From Atrina japonica (taxonomy: Eukaryota > Mollusca > Bivalvia > Pterioida > Pinnidae), in NCBI GenBank assembly GCA_030159075.1, contig BROG01000480.1, positions 1 through 64,000 on the forward strand: a stretch of 64,000 nt of DNA, read 5' to 3'. The position numbers and the translations under genes were made by a program. The notes under the pieces are model-generated. The model did not search any database, was not told where the DNA came from, and saw only the letters and a program-made list of their open reading frames with translations. Below are positions 24,201 to 36,100 of this stretch, one piece after another; positions within the stretch are counted from its first letter, which is position 1, and every line of letters starts with the position of its first letter.

Positions 24201-27200
24201 ATTATGAACTCAACACTGAGACTTAATTTTTCTCTGAGTGAAAGTAAGTACTTGGTTACAGTGGCCAAGTTGCTCAAAACTTCTTAAGTTTCTCAGTATT
24301 TAGAATATTCTTATCTTGGCCTGCGTAGCCAATCAGATTTCAGGTTAAGTAAGATCCTTAGAAATAAGTAATACTCAAGTTTTGAGAAAATAGGAATGTA
24401 TCTCTTTTTTCAACACTTGATTCCTAGCAGGATTAACACATGTCAATTGTTGAAATTGTACACTCACAAAAATGTATGCCTTTACATATTTTCTTTAGAT
24501 AAAATTGGCAAACAAAACAGTCCAGAACATGGAGAAAAGGAAGAAAGAAAAGGAGGAAGCTCGTCCCCCTACAGTGGCAGAGGAAGATGAACTGGCGTTA
24601 GATCTGAGGGTCCGCGATGTGCCCGCTAAAAAACATGCAGCACCACCGCCTCCGACACAGACAGCAGGCAATCAACAGGCACCAAATGAATCTCAACAAC
24701 CAGTCATTGATAAGAGTGAACAAAGACTGTCTGGTAACCAAACCCAAGTTGTTGCAGAAATAAATAGGGAACCAGATGAAAAGATGGAAGTGAAACCAGA
24801 GAGACCTCTAGAGGAGATTCCAATTGAAGAAAATCAACCGAAAGTGGTAGACAGTGCAGAGGTTGATCAGAACATACCAACCAAAGAACCAGAAAGAATT
24901 ACTGAACCTGAAGCAGAAAACGCTGCTGTCTCTGTAACAGTAGACAAAACATCTGAAGCTGGCGAACCTGCTGTAGAGGTGCAGGAAAAATCATTGGAGC
25001 CTTCTGCAGATCTGCCATCAGATACAGTACAATCAAAGGGAGATAACACAGCTGATGATGATGATGTAGAAGATAAAAGAAGCTCGGGGTATGATGCATT
25101 TGAAGCACAAGTGGACGAAATCTTAGAGAAAGACAACGACATAGTGAAGGAATTTAGTGAAGAGAGTGCCAGTGATGCAGTAGTGACTGATCAGGAGGAG
25201 CTTCCTGTCAAATTTGATGAAAGAAGTATGCAAAGGGAGGAAACTCTTACAGCAGAGACAATAGTGGAGGAGACCAGTGATGTAACTGTTAAAAAAGTTG
25301 AGGAACCTGTAGTGAATGATTTTGTTGAAAATGAAGGTGAGGTACTGCTGCTTAGTGGTGACAAACTGGTTTTACTTTAATATTTATAATTTATATACAT
25401 GATATATCTAAATGCCAACGGTTTAAATGTTACAGTAATATTTCCAGTTACTAATTGCTCATAGTTCTCATAGTCTTCATAGGCAGTATTTTGTGAGAGT
25501 TATTCCCCCTTAGCGACCATATCAGAGATTAACCCACACATTTTTTCTTTCAGAAATCAACCAAATTCCTAGAAGTATTCTGGTGTAAAACAGCATGAAA
25601 ACATGTTATGATTACTGTTTATAGTATGCTTAACTCATTGACCCCTGAATAGCTTTAGACTCTTCTGTATATGAATGAATAAGAACGGTCCAAATGTGTC
25701 TTTAGGGATAAATGGGTTAGCTTTAAGCCTTTGCAGTAAAAGCATATGCTCAAATTATGGTGACCATACTGATAATTAAAACATTCAAGACCTAATCATC
25801 AGTAAATTCTAGAGGCTTAGAATCACAAAAATTCTGAATTTCGTGCCTTCACATATATACAGTAAAACTCGTCTACAACAAATTTCAAGGGACCTTTTGT
25901 AATTCATTACAAGAACAGTTTGTTATATAGTTATGGCGAAATGGGCTCTGAAGACTTACAATGATATTCGTTAAGAACAAAATCACTCTAAATTTAAGCT
26001 AAACAGGAACTTTCCAGGGAAGTAAAAAGAATTTATTTGAATTTTTTTTTTTTTCGGATTGATCTTATTTTTTTTTTGGTTTTTTTGTTTGTTGTTTTTT
26101 GGTTTTTTTGTATGTGGCTTATTGATATCTTGTTTTTTTAGTTTTTTATTTTTTTTTTCTTTTTGTCATTGGCTATTTTTTTTTGATTTTATTTGTTGGT
26201 TTATTGGTGATTTTCTTGTTTTTTTTTTTTTTTTTATTTGTGTGTTTGTTTTTTTGTTTTTATTTTTCTATGTTGTTTTTTATATTTTTTCTCAGGAGCT
26301 TACGGAGTTCTTTTTTATTTTTGTTTGTAGCTTGCTTATCTTTATTTTTATTTTATTATTTGGGTTGTTTGTGTTTTTATTTTTTTTTTTTTCCTGTCTT
26401 TTTGTTATAGACTGTGTTTCTTTTAGGTTTTTTTTATTTTGGTCTTCCTTTTTTATGTTATTGTTTTTAATCTGGTGTGTTGAGGGTTTTTATTTTTTTT
26501 TGTTTTTATTGATTATTTTTTTTATTTTATTATTTTTTTTTGAATATTATTTTCTGGGTCTCATTATTTATTTTTCTTTTCTTTTTTTTTCTCGTTTTTT
26601 TTTTATGATTTTTTTTTTTTTTCTTCTTTTTTTTATTGTATTTATTTTTTTTTTTATATTTTTTTTTTATGAATATGTTGTCTATTGGTTGCTAGTGTGC
26701 GTTTTTCTTTAGTTTGTATCTTTAACTTACTTATTATCGTTTTCTTTTTACTGATCTGTTCTAATATTTCATGGTTGGGTTATTTATTGACTTTGATGTT
26801 GTGGTCTTTTTTTTTATTTTTTTTTTTTTGGTTAAGCCATCAGAGGCTTGTGGTTATGTGTTTTATTTGTGTAGTTTTATTTTTGTGCATCTTGAATGTG
26901 TTTTTGTCTTAGTATTGTGTATGTGTGGTGTAGTGTGGTGCACGGGGGGGGGGCTATGTCGGGGTTGAGCCAGTCGGCGCCGTCTGTCCTCGGTTGTGAT
27001 GGGGGGGATTGGGTGAGGGGACCAAAGCCTGTATAAAAAGGAGGGGCGACTCGCAGGTCTAGCCCCCCGGTGAGGAGGTCCGCGGGCTCGAGCTAAGGAA
27101 GGGTTGTGTCGCGCTGGTCCAGGCAGAGGGGGCGGGGCGTAAGGCGAGCATATGGTGCAAGGTAAGGCGGTCCTGGGGGAGAGCTGCGTGGGGTGCCGTC

Positions 27201-30200
27201 CGAGGCTACTCGGGGTAGGGGGAGCAAGATGTCTGAGAGTGGGGGGACCGCCTACGTCCGCGCGGCAGAGGAGGTTGGGTGGGCGGGCACGTGGGTTGTG
27301 GGGTGGGGGAGCGAGGGCGGGGGGCGTGGGCATGCTTCAGAGGGCGGGGGAGAGGAATGCTAGGTTCATCGGGCCGGGAGGTGGGAGTGCGGAGTAAGGG
27401 CAACCGGCAGTTCGTATGCGCGGGCCGGTTGGCCCTAGTTAACGCGGGGAGTGAAGGGGGGGGTGGGAGAGCTGACCAAGGGTGGTCTCGGACGGGGGAG
27501 GTCCGAGGTGAAGTAGGTTTTTTAGTTATCAGTTGTTTATATTTTTTTTTTGTTTTTGTTTTTGTTTTATATTGTTTTGTGTTTTTTGGTGTTTGGTTTC
27601 TTTTTTTTTAGTATTTGATTTTATTTTTTTTTCTTATTGGTTTTCGGTGTTATTCGTTGCTTTTTGTCTGTATGGTTTTTTTTTTTTTTTTTTGATTGTG
27701 CGTTATATTGTTTGGGTTTCCTTTTTTTTTGATTTGTTTTGTATTTTTTTGTTGTTTTTTTTCGGTTTTTTTAGGGTTTTTTTGGTGTTGTTTTTTTCTA
27801 CTTTTTTATTTTTTTTTTTATGTTTTTTTTTCTCTTGGTTCTTGTTCTTTTTTTGTTTTTTTTATTTTTTTTTTGGTTTTTGGTTTTTCATTTTTCGTAT
27901 CTGTTTTCTTTTTTGTGTTTTTTTGTGGGAATCTTTTTTCCTATTTTTTTTGTTTATTTTTGTATTTTGATTTATTGTTTTTTTTTTTTGATTTTTCTTT
28001 TTATTTTCTTCGTTTTTTGTATAAATACCACAAACTTCTTTTGTTTTTTTTTTGTATTTTTTGTTTTTGTTTCTTTTGGTTTTGTTTTTGTCTTTTTTGT
28101 TCTTCTTTTTTTTTTTTGTACTTTTGATTTTTTTAATCGTTAGTTATTTGTTTGTTTTTGGTCTTGTTTCTTTTTTTTCTTTTTTTTTTTTTTGTCTTTT
28201 TTTATTTTATGTGTTTTTTTGTGGTTTTGTTTTTTTTTTTTTTATATTGTTTTTTGATGTCTATAATTTTGTAGTTATTGGGTGTATTTTTTTTGTTTTC
28301 TCTCTTTATATTGGGATGTTCTTTTTGTTTGTTTTCTTTTTTCTTCGCTGTTTTTTTTTTTGTTTGTTGCGTTTTTGTTTTTAGGTTTTTTTTAGTTTTT
28401 TTAGTGTTGTATTTAGAATTTTTTTAGTTCATTTCTCGTATTTTTTTTTGGGTTGTTTTTTTCTTTTTTTTTTTTGGTTTCTTTTTTTTTTTTTTATGGG
28501 TTTTTCATTTTGTTTCATGTTTTTTCGTTTTTTTTTTTCAGGTTTTTTGATTGAGTTTTTGTTGTTTTATATTTTTACTTTTTTGTTTTTTTTGTTTGTT
28601 TATTGTCTGTTTATTATTTTTATTTTATTGTTTTTTCTGGTTTTGGTGTTCGTTAGTGATTTTTTTCTTCGCTTAATCGTTAAAGTCATTCTGATTTTTT
28701 TGTTTGTTGGTTTTTTTTTTTTTGTCGTTTTTCTTTTTTTGGGTGTTGTATTTTTTTTTTTTTTTTTTATTTTTTCTTCTATCTTTTGTTTTTTTTGATG
28801 TTTATTTTTTTGTTATATTTTGGGCATGTCTTTTTTTTTTTTTGGTTGGGTTATTCTTAATTGTTTTTTTTTTATTTATTTTTGTTTTGTTTTATTCTTT
28901 AGCTGTTTGATTTTTTTTGTTTGTATTTATTTTTTTTGTTGTAGTTTTGTTTGTTCTTTATTTTTTCAATCTGTTTTTTTTCTTTTTTTTTCTTTTTTGT
29001 TTTGTATTTTGTTTTTTTATTTTTTCGGTTTTTTTTGATTTGAAATTTTTTTGTTTTATTCGTTATTATTATTTTTTTAGGTTTTTTTCTTTTAATTTTC
29101 CTCTGGTTCTAGGGGTTTTCGGGTGGTTTTTTTGTGTTTTGTCTTTTTTTTGTATTTTTGTTTTTCTAGCGTTTTTGTTTTTTTTGTTGGTTGATTTTTT
29201 TTTTTTTTGTTTTTTTATTTTTTGCTCTTTTTGTGTTATTTTTTGGTCGTTTTTTTTCTTTATTGGGTATTTTTTTTTTGTGTGTTTTTTTATGGTTATT
29301 TTTTTTGCTTTGTTTTTCATTATTGTTTTCTGGTATTTTTTTATTTCTTTTTTTCGTTTTTTGGATTAATGTTCCTTTTTTTTTATCTGTTTTCTCTTTT
29401 GGTTTTTTGTATTTTTTTTTTTTCGTGTTGTCGTTCTTTTTTCTGTTTTTTTTTTTTTGTTCTTCGTTTGGTGCTGTTTTTGTTTTTTTGCTGTCTGTTC
29501 TTTTGGTTTTTTTGCACTTTTCATTTTGTATTGTGATTACGTTTACTTGGTTTTTTTTTTTGTGGTTTTGTGAATTTTTTTATTTTGGTTTTTTTTTTTT
29601 TTTTATTTTTTTGTTGTGTTTTTATTTTTTGTTGTTTAGTGTCTGATTGTTTTTTTCTTTTCTTATATTTTTGGTTTCTTTTTGGTTGGTGTGTTTCTTT
29701 TGTTTATTTTTTTTTTTTTTTTATTTTTGTTTTTTTTTGGTTTTGTTTTATTAGTGCGGCTTTTTTTTTTTTTTTTTGTTTTTTATAATTTTGGGTCTTT
29801 TATATTTTATTTTGTTTTTATTGGTTTTACTTTTTTTTTCTTAGGATTTTTTTCCTTTTTGTGGGTATGTTGTTTTGTTTTTTTTTTTTTTGTCTTTTTT
29901 CTTTTTTCTTTTTTTTTATTTGTTTTTTGGGTTGTGCTTTGTGTTTTTTCTTTTTTTGTTTTTTGTTTTTTTTTTTTTTTTTTTTTGGTATTTTTATTTT
30001 GTTTCTTTTTTTTTGGTTTTTTCTTTCGTTATGAATTTTTGTGTTATGGTATTTGTATTCAATTTTTTATTGTTGTTGATTATTTTTTTGTTTTTTTTTG
30101 TTTTTTCTTTTTTGTTTATGTTGTTGTATTAGTTTTTTTATTTTTGTCTTTTATTTGGTTTGTGTTATTTTTATTTTTTTTTTTTTTTTTTTTTTTGTTT

Positions 30201-33122
30201 TTATTTTCGTGTACGTGTTAGTTGGTTTTTTTGAGTTTTTTTTTTCTTTATGAATGTTTTTTTTTGTGGGTCTATCTTTTTTTGTTTTGGTTCCTTTTTT
30301 CTATGGTTCTTTCGTTCTTTGTTTAGTTATTTTTTTTTTTTTTTTTTTTTGGTTTTTTTTTTCTAGTGATTTTTTTTTTGTTTTGCTTTTTTTTTTTCTT
30401 TTTGTTTGTTTTTTTGTTTTTTTTGTTATTTTTTATTTGTGTTCTGGGGTGGTGATATTTCTTTTATTTTTTGTGTTTTGTGTGTTTTTTTTCTTTTTTT
30501 TTTTGTCGTGATGTTATTTTTTGTGTTGGTAGTGCTATTCTGTTGTTTTTTGTTCTTTGTTTTGTTTTTTCTTGTTTTTTTTTTCTTTAATTTCTTTATG
30601 TTTTTTATAATAATTTGTTTTTTAAGTGAGGTTTGCTTGCTAGTTTTTATATTATTTATTTTTTTGTCTTATTTTGTTTGTTGTGCGGTGGTATTTTGTT
30701 TTTTGTTCGTTGTGTTTTTTATTTTTTTTCGGTTTAATATTTTGGCGTTTTTTTTGTTGGTGTGTTTTTTTTTTTGTTTTTGTTTTTTGATTTTTTTCTG
30801 TTTTTTTTTTTTTGTTTTTTGATCGCTTTTTTTTTTTTATTTTATTTTTTTTATTTGTTTTTTTTTCTTAGTTTTCTATGACGTTTGTTTATGGTTTTTT
30901 TTTTTTCGTTTTTCCTGGTCTTTTTTGTCTTTATTTGTTGACAGTTTGGTTCGTTGTTATGTTTGTATTTTTTTTCTGTTTTCGTGTTATTTTTTATGTG
31001 TTTAGTCTTTTGGTTTCGGTCGGGCACTTCACCTCATCTTCTTCTTTTCTTTTTTATTGTAGGTTTTGGTGTTTTTTTTTTACGTAAGTTTGTTTTTTTG
31101 GATTTTGTTTTGTTTTTTGGTTTTTCTCTTCTCACTTTGTTTTTTCGTTTATTTTTTTTTGCTTTGTTTTTTTGTGTTTTTTTCTAGAGTTTTATTCTGG
31201 GTTTATGTTTTGTTTTTTTTTTTTTTTTTTGTATGTTTGTCTTTGATTTATTTTTTTGTTTTTTTTTTTTTTTTTTTTTTTTTTATTTTTTTTATTGAGT
31301 TTTTGAGTATTTTTTTTCTTATTTTCTGTCTTTGTTCTCAATTTTGTTTTTTTTTTCTCTTTTTGGTTTTTTTTGTTGTGTTTTTTTGATTTTGTGTTAT
31401 TTTTTTCCTGTTTTTATTTGTGTTTCTGTATGTTTGTTTTTGTTTGGTGTTTTTTTTTTCGTCTCTATTTTTGTTTTTCTTTGGGTTTTTTTAGTTATTT
31501 TTTTGCTTTTTTTAGAGTATTTTTGATGGTTTTTTTATTATTTCTTGATTCTTTTTTTTTTGGTTTGTGGGTATTTTGTCGTTTTATTTGTTTGTTTTCG
31601 GTAATGGTCTGTTGTTTTTCTGGTTATGTTCTTTTTTGTTTTGGTCTGTTTTTTTTTGTTTGTGATTCCTTTTTGTGTTGTCTTGAAGTTAATTTTTGTT
31701 TTTTCTCGTGTTTTTTTTTTTTTCATCAATTTCTTTTTTTTGTTCGTTTGTGTTTCTTTCGCAGTTTTTGTAGTTGGCGAAAGGTATGTCCGGTGTGTTT
31801 TATTGTGACTTTGTTGGGATTAGAGGCTCGTGGCTTCCAACTTATTTGGGCTTTTAGTGTTTTCTATTTTTTGCTTCTTTGTTTTTGTTGTTCCTTGTTC
31901 TGTTTTCTTGTTTTTCTTGTTTGGTACTATGGTTCTCTTATGGTTTTCGGTTCTTGTTTTTTTCGATTATGGAGAGTGTATTATGCTTATTCTTGTTGTT
32001 TGTTTTTGATTTATTTTCTTTTTTTAGATTTCTTGGTTTTTGTTTTTTGTTGTTTTTTTTTTTGGTTATTTGTTATTTTTTATTGTTTTTTTTTTTTGTT
32101 TTGTGTTTTTAGGGTTTTATTTCTTTTTAGTTTTTTGTTTCTTTTGGTTTTTGTTGTTTTTTATTTGTGTTTTTTTTTTTTTTTTTTTTTTTTTTGTCTT
32201 TCCTTTTTTGTTTTTTTTTTTTTTGTTTTCGGTTCGTGGTGTTTGGGGTTTGTTTTTGGTTTATACTTGTTTTTTATTATTTATTTTCTTTTTTTTTTTT
32301 TTTTCTTTGTGTTGTATATTTATTTCAGGTTATTTTTCTCTTTTTGTGTTTTTTTAAGTTTGCTTTTGTTTTGTTTTTTATTTTTATGGATTTAGGCTTT
32401 GTCAGTGAGCGGGTGGTTTTTTTTTATTGACTTTTTTTTTAGTTTTTTTTATGTTTTTTTTTTTGTGGAGGTTCTTTTCTTTTTTTTTTTATTTAGTGTT
32501 TTGTGCTGTTTTCTTTTGTATGGTTTTTTTTTTAGGTTTTTTTTTTTTTGAGGTTGTGTTTGTTTTTTTATTTCGTCTTTCTTTGGTTTTTGTTTTTTTT
32601 TTTTTTTTTTTTTTTCTTGGTTTTGTTTTTTGGTTTTGCTTTTTGTTTTTTGTGATTTTAGACTATTTCTTCCTTTTCGTGGTGTTTTTTAAAAGTTGTT
32701 TCTGCTGTTTGTGTTTGTGTTTTTTTTTTTTCTTTTTGTTGGTCTGACGGCGCGACCATCTTGTTATTATTAGGTTTGGGTTATTTTCTCTGGTGTTTTT
32801 TTTTTGTTTTTTTGTTTATCTTTTTATTTTTTTGTGTTTTGGTTTTTTTTTTTTTGTTTTTTATTTGGACGTTTTTTTTGTTTCTTTTTGTTTTTTGTTT
32901 TTTGTTCATTGGTTTGTCGTAGTTTTTTTTTTTTTTTTTCTTTTTTTTTGTTGTAATTTGTTTCTGTTAAGTCTTATTTGTTGATTACTTTTGGTTTTTT
33001 TCTTCTTTCTTTTTCTTTCTTCTTTGTGGGAAGGTCTGTTTATTTTTACTTTTTTTTTTATTTTTGTTTTGTCATTTGTTTTTGTTTTTTTTGTTGTTTT
33101 TTTCTTTTGTTTTTTGCGTTTG

Positions 33123-33158
<36 letters not shown>

Positions 33159-36100
33159 TGTTTTTTTTGTAGTTTTTTTTTTTTTTATCGTTATATACTT
33201 AAGTTAGTGTATTGTGTGTTTTTTTTTTTTTTTGTTTTGTGTTGGATTGCGTTTAGAGTCATGCTCATGGTGTTGGTATTTTTTTGTGTATGTTTTTGGT
33301 GGAGTTTTTTATTGTGGTTGAGTGTCGTGTGGTGGCGTTTCCGTGAGGCGTTGCTGGAAGTGAGTGGCGCTTTGTAGTTGTGTATCTACTTGGTTTTGTG
33401 TGTTTTTCTATGATTTCAGTTCGCTCCATTTATGTTTTTGTCGGTATGTACGCTGATCAATCTTTGTTTTGTTTTTTTTTTTTGCGTTCTCTTATAGGAC
33501 GGCGCTGATATGGTTTTAGTCAACCTCCCCGGGTTATTGTCTCGGCTGTGGTAGTGTTGCTTGTTTGGATTTTGTGTTTTACGGTCGGTCTCACAGGGGG
33601 GCGGGGTACGGTGTGTCTTGCGGGAAGCTAAGATGGGAGCGTGCTGTGGGTTAGCGCTGTTTCGAGGTATGAGGTGGTGACTTGCTTGACTTGATGGCCG
33701 AGGCTTCAGTTGGCGAGGGTCAAGTGGAGTGGAGGTGTTTATTAGTGGTATGTGGATCAAACCATAACGCGCGGTTCACTCTAGTAGGCTTGGTGTTTTT
33801 TTTTTTTTAATTTGTTTTTTGTTGCTAAAAAATTTTTTTTAATTATGTGCTTGTTGTTTATGTTGTATCTTAATTTTTTTTTTGGTTTTATAATGTTGAC
33901 TTTCTTTTTTTTTTTTAAATTGATATTTACCGCACGTTTTTTTTTAGTTTTGAGATTATCTTTCTTGTGTTTATATTTGGTGTCCTACTTTTGTCGTAGT
34001 AGGTTTTGTTTTTTTTTTTTTTTTTTTTTATTAGGTGTTTTTCCGTTTTTTGTTATTTTGTTTTGGTTTACGTCGCTGGGTTATGTGGTGGGGCTCGTGG
34101 GGATCTTATTTAGTTTTGTTTTCTTAGTTAGTCGTTTTTTTTTTTATGTTGTGTTGTTTTTTTTTATACATTTTATTTTTTTTTTTGTTATTTGTATTTG
34201 CTGGGCTCTTTGTTTTTTTTCCTTTAAGTTTTGGGATTTTTTTTTGATATCTTTTTTTTTCTTGATGTTTTGGGTTTTTTTTATTTTTTCTCCTTGACTT
34301 TTTTGTTGCATTTTGTGTGCGTTTTTTTCTGGTGGATTTAGTGTGTTTTTAGGTTGTTTTTTTTTTTTCTTCGGTGATTTCCTTTTTAAGTGTTTTTGGT
34401 TTTTTTTTTTGTTTTTTGTTGTGCTCTTAAATTTTTATGTGTTTTTGTTGTTTTGTTTGTTTGTCGTTTTGAGAATTTGTTAATTCAATTTAGTTTGTAA
34501 AATAGTGACTGGTTTTTTTCTTTGTTTATGTGCTATTTTTTTTTTTGTTTTTTTTTTATTTTTTTTTTTTTTGTATTGTGTTGTTGGGGTCTTCGTGGGT
34601 TTATTGGGTGGTTCTATTTTTTCTTTGTTTTTTTTTTTTATTTTTAGGGGTGGGGTTTTTTTTTTTTTTGTTTGCTTTATTTTTCAGTTTTTGCTGTTTG
34701 CTTGTCTTTTTTTATCATGTCGTTGGTTTTTTTTGGTTGTGTCTTTATTTTCTGCTTGAGTTTTTTCTTGGTATGTATTTTTTAGTTTTTTTGTTTGGTT
34801 TTTGTTTGTTTATGTTATCTTTTTAGATTTTATCGTTTTTGGCTTTTTTCGTGTTGTTGTATTTTTTCGTTTTGCTTTTTGGTTTTCGGTGTTTTGTTCG
34901 TTCTTTTATGTTTCTCTTGAGGTGTTTTAGTTTATCTTATTGTTTTTTGTTGTTCTTTTAGTTATGGTGGTTGGCTTTTTGGATGTCTTTTTTTTTTTGG
35001 TTTTTAGGTTCTGTGTTTTTTGTTTTTGTTTCGTTTGTTTTTTTAATTTGTATTTTGTTTTTTTTTTTTGTCTTTTTTTTGGTTTATTTTTTTGTTTTAA
35101 TTTTTTTGGTTGTTTTATTTTTTTCTTTTTATTTTTTTGTTGTGGGTTTTTTTTCTGTTTGTGTGGTTTGTTTCTTTTAGTTTTTTTTTTGTTAATTATG
35201 TTTTTTTCTTTTTTTTTTTTGGTGTGTTTTGTTTTTGGTTTATTTTTTTTTTTTGTATTTTTTTCGTTGTTCTATTTTTTTTGATAGTTTTTATTATTTT
35301 TTTTTTTTTTATTTTTTGTATTTTTTTCTTCATTGCGGTTCTTTGTTTGATTTTTTATTTTATTTTATTGAATGTATGATTTGTTTTTTTTTTTATAGGG
35401 TGTTCTTTTATAGTTTTTTTTCTTTTTTTTTTTTTTGGTTTTTCTTTTTTTTTTTTTATTTTGTTATTTTCTTTATGACTGTTTTTGGTTGGGTGTTTGT
35501 TTTTTGGTTATTGGCTTTTGTGTTTTATGTTAGTTTTCTTTGAGGTTTTTTTATTTTTTTTTTGATTGTTTTTTTTTTTGTTTTTTATTTGTTTTTGTTT
35601 TTTTTTGCTTTATATTTTTGTTATTTTTATTTTTTGGTTTGGGATTGTTTTTTTTGTTTGGTCCTTTTTTGATTGTTTAGTCTGGTGGAAGCATTCTTTT
35701 GGTGTTCGATTTTTTTTTTATGTATCTTTGTTGTCTTTTTTATTTGGAGTTATTTGTCACGTTTTGTTGTGGAATCAATAGTGTTTCTTCTAGGTGTTCC
35801 GTGTGTATGTGATTTTGTTTGTGTTTTTCTCTATTTGGTTTTTTTCGTTTTTTTGGTTCGGTGGGGTTGTTTTGGTTTTGTCTTTTTGTTTTGTTTTTTT
35901 TTTTTTTTTTTTTTAATTTTGCGCTTTTTTATGTATTAGTTTATTTTTTTATTTTTTATTTTTTTTTTTTTTTTTTTTATTTTTTTTTTTATTATATTTT
36001 TTAAGGTATGTTTTTTTTTGTTGTGTTTTTTTGATTTTATTTTTATAATTATATTTTTATTTTGATTTGGGTTTTTTATTGTTTTTTTCTTTTTTTTTTA

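Noticed and set aside
26863..27397. Pro/Arg-rich frames on both strands of the G-rich island
   Set aside because: Overlapping, mutually exclusive frames expected from GC-rich random sequence; no domain seen.
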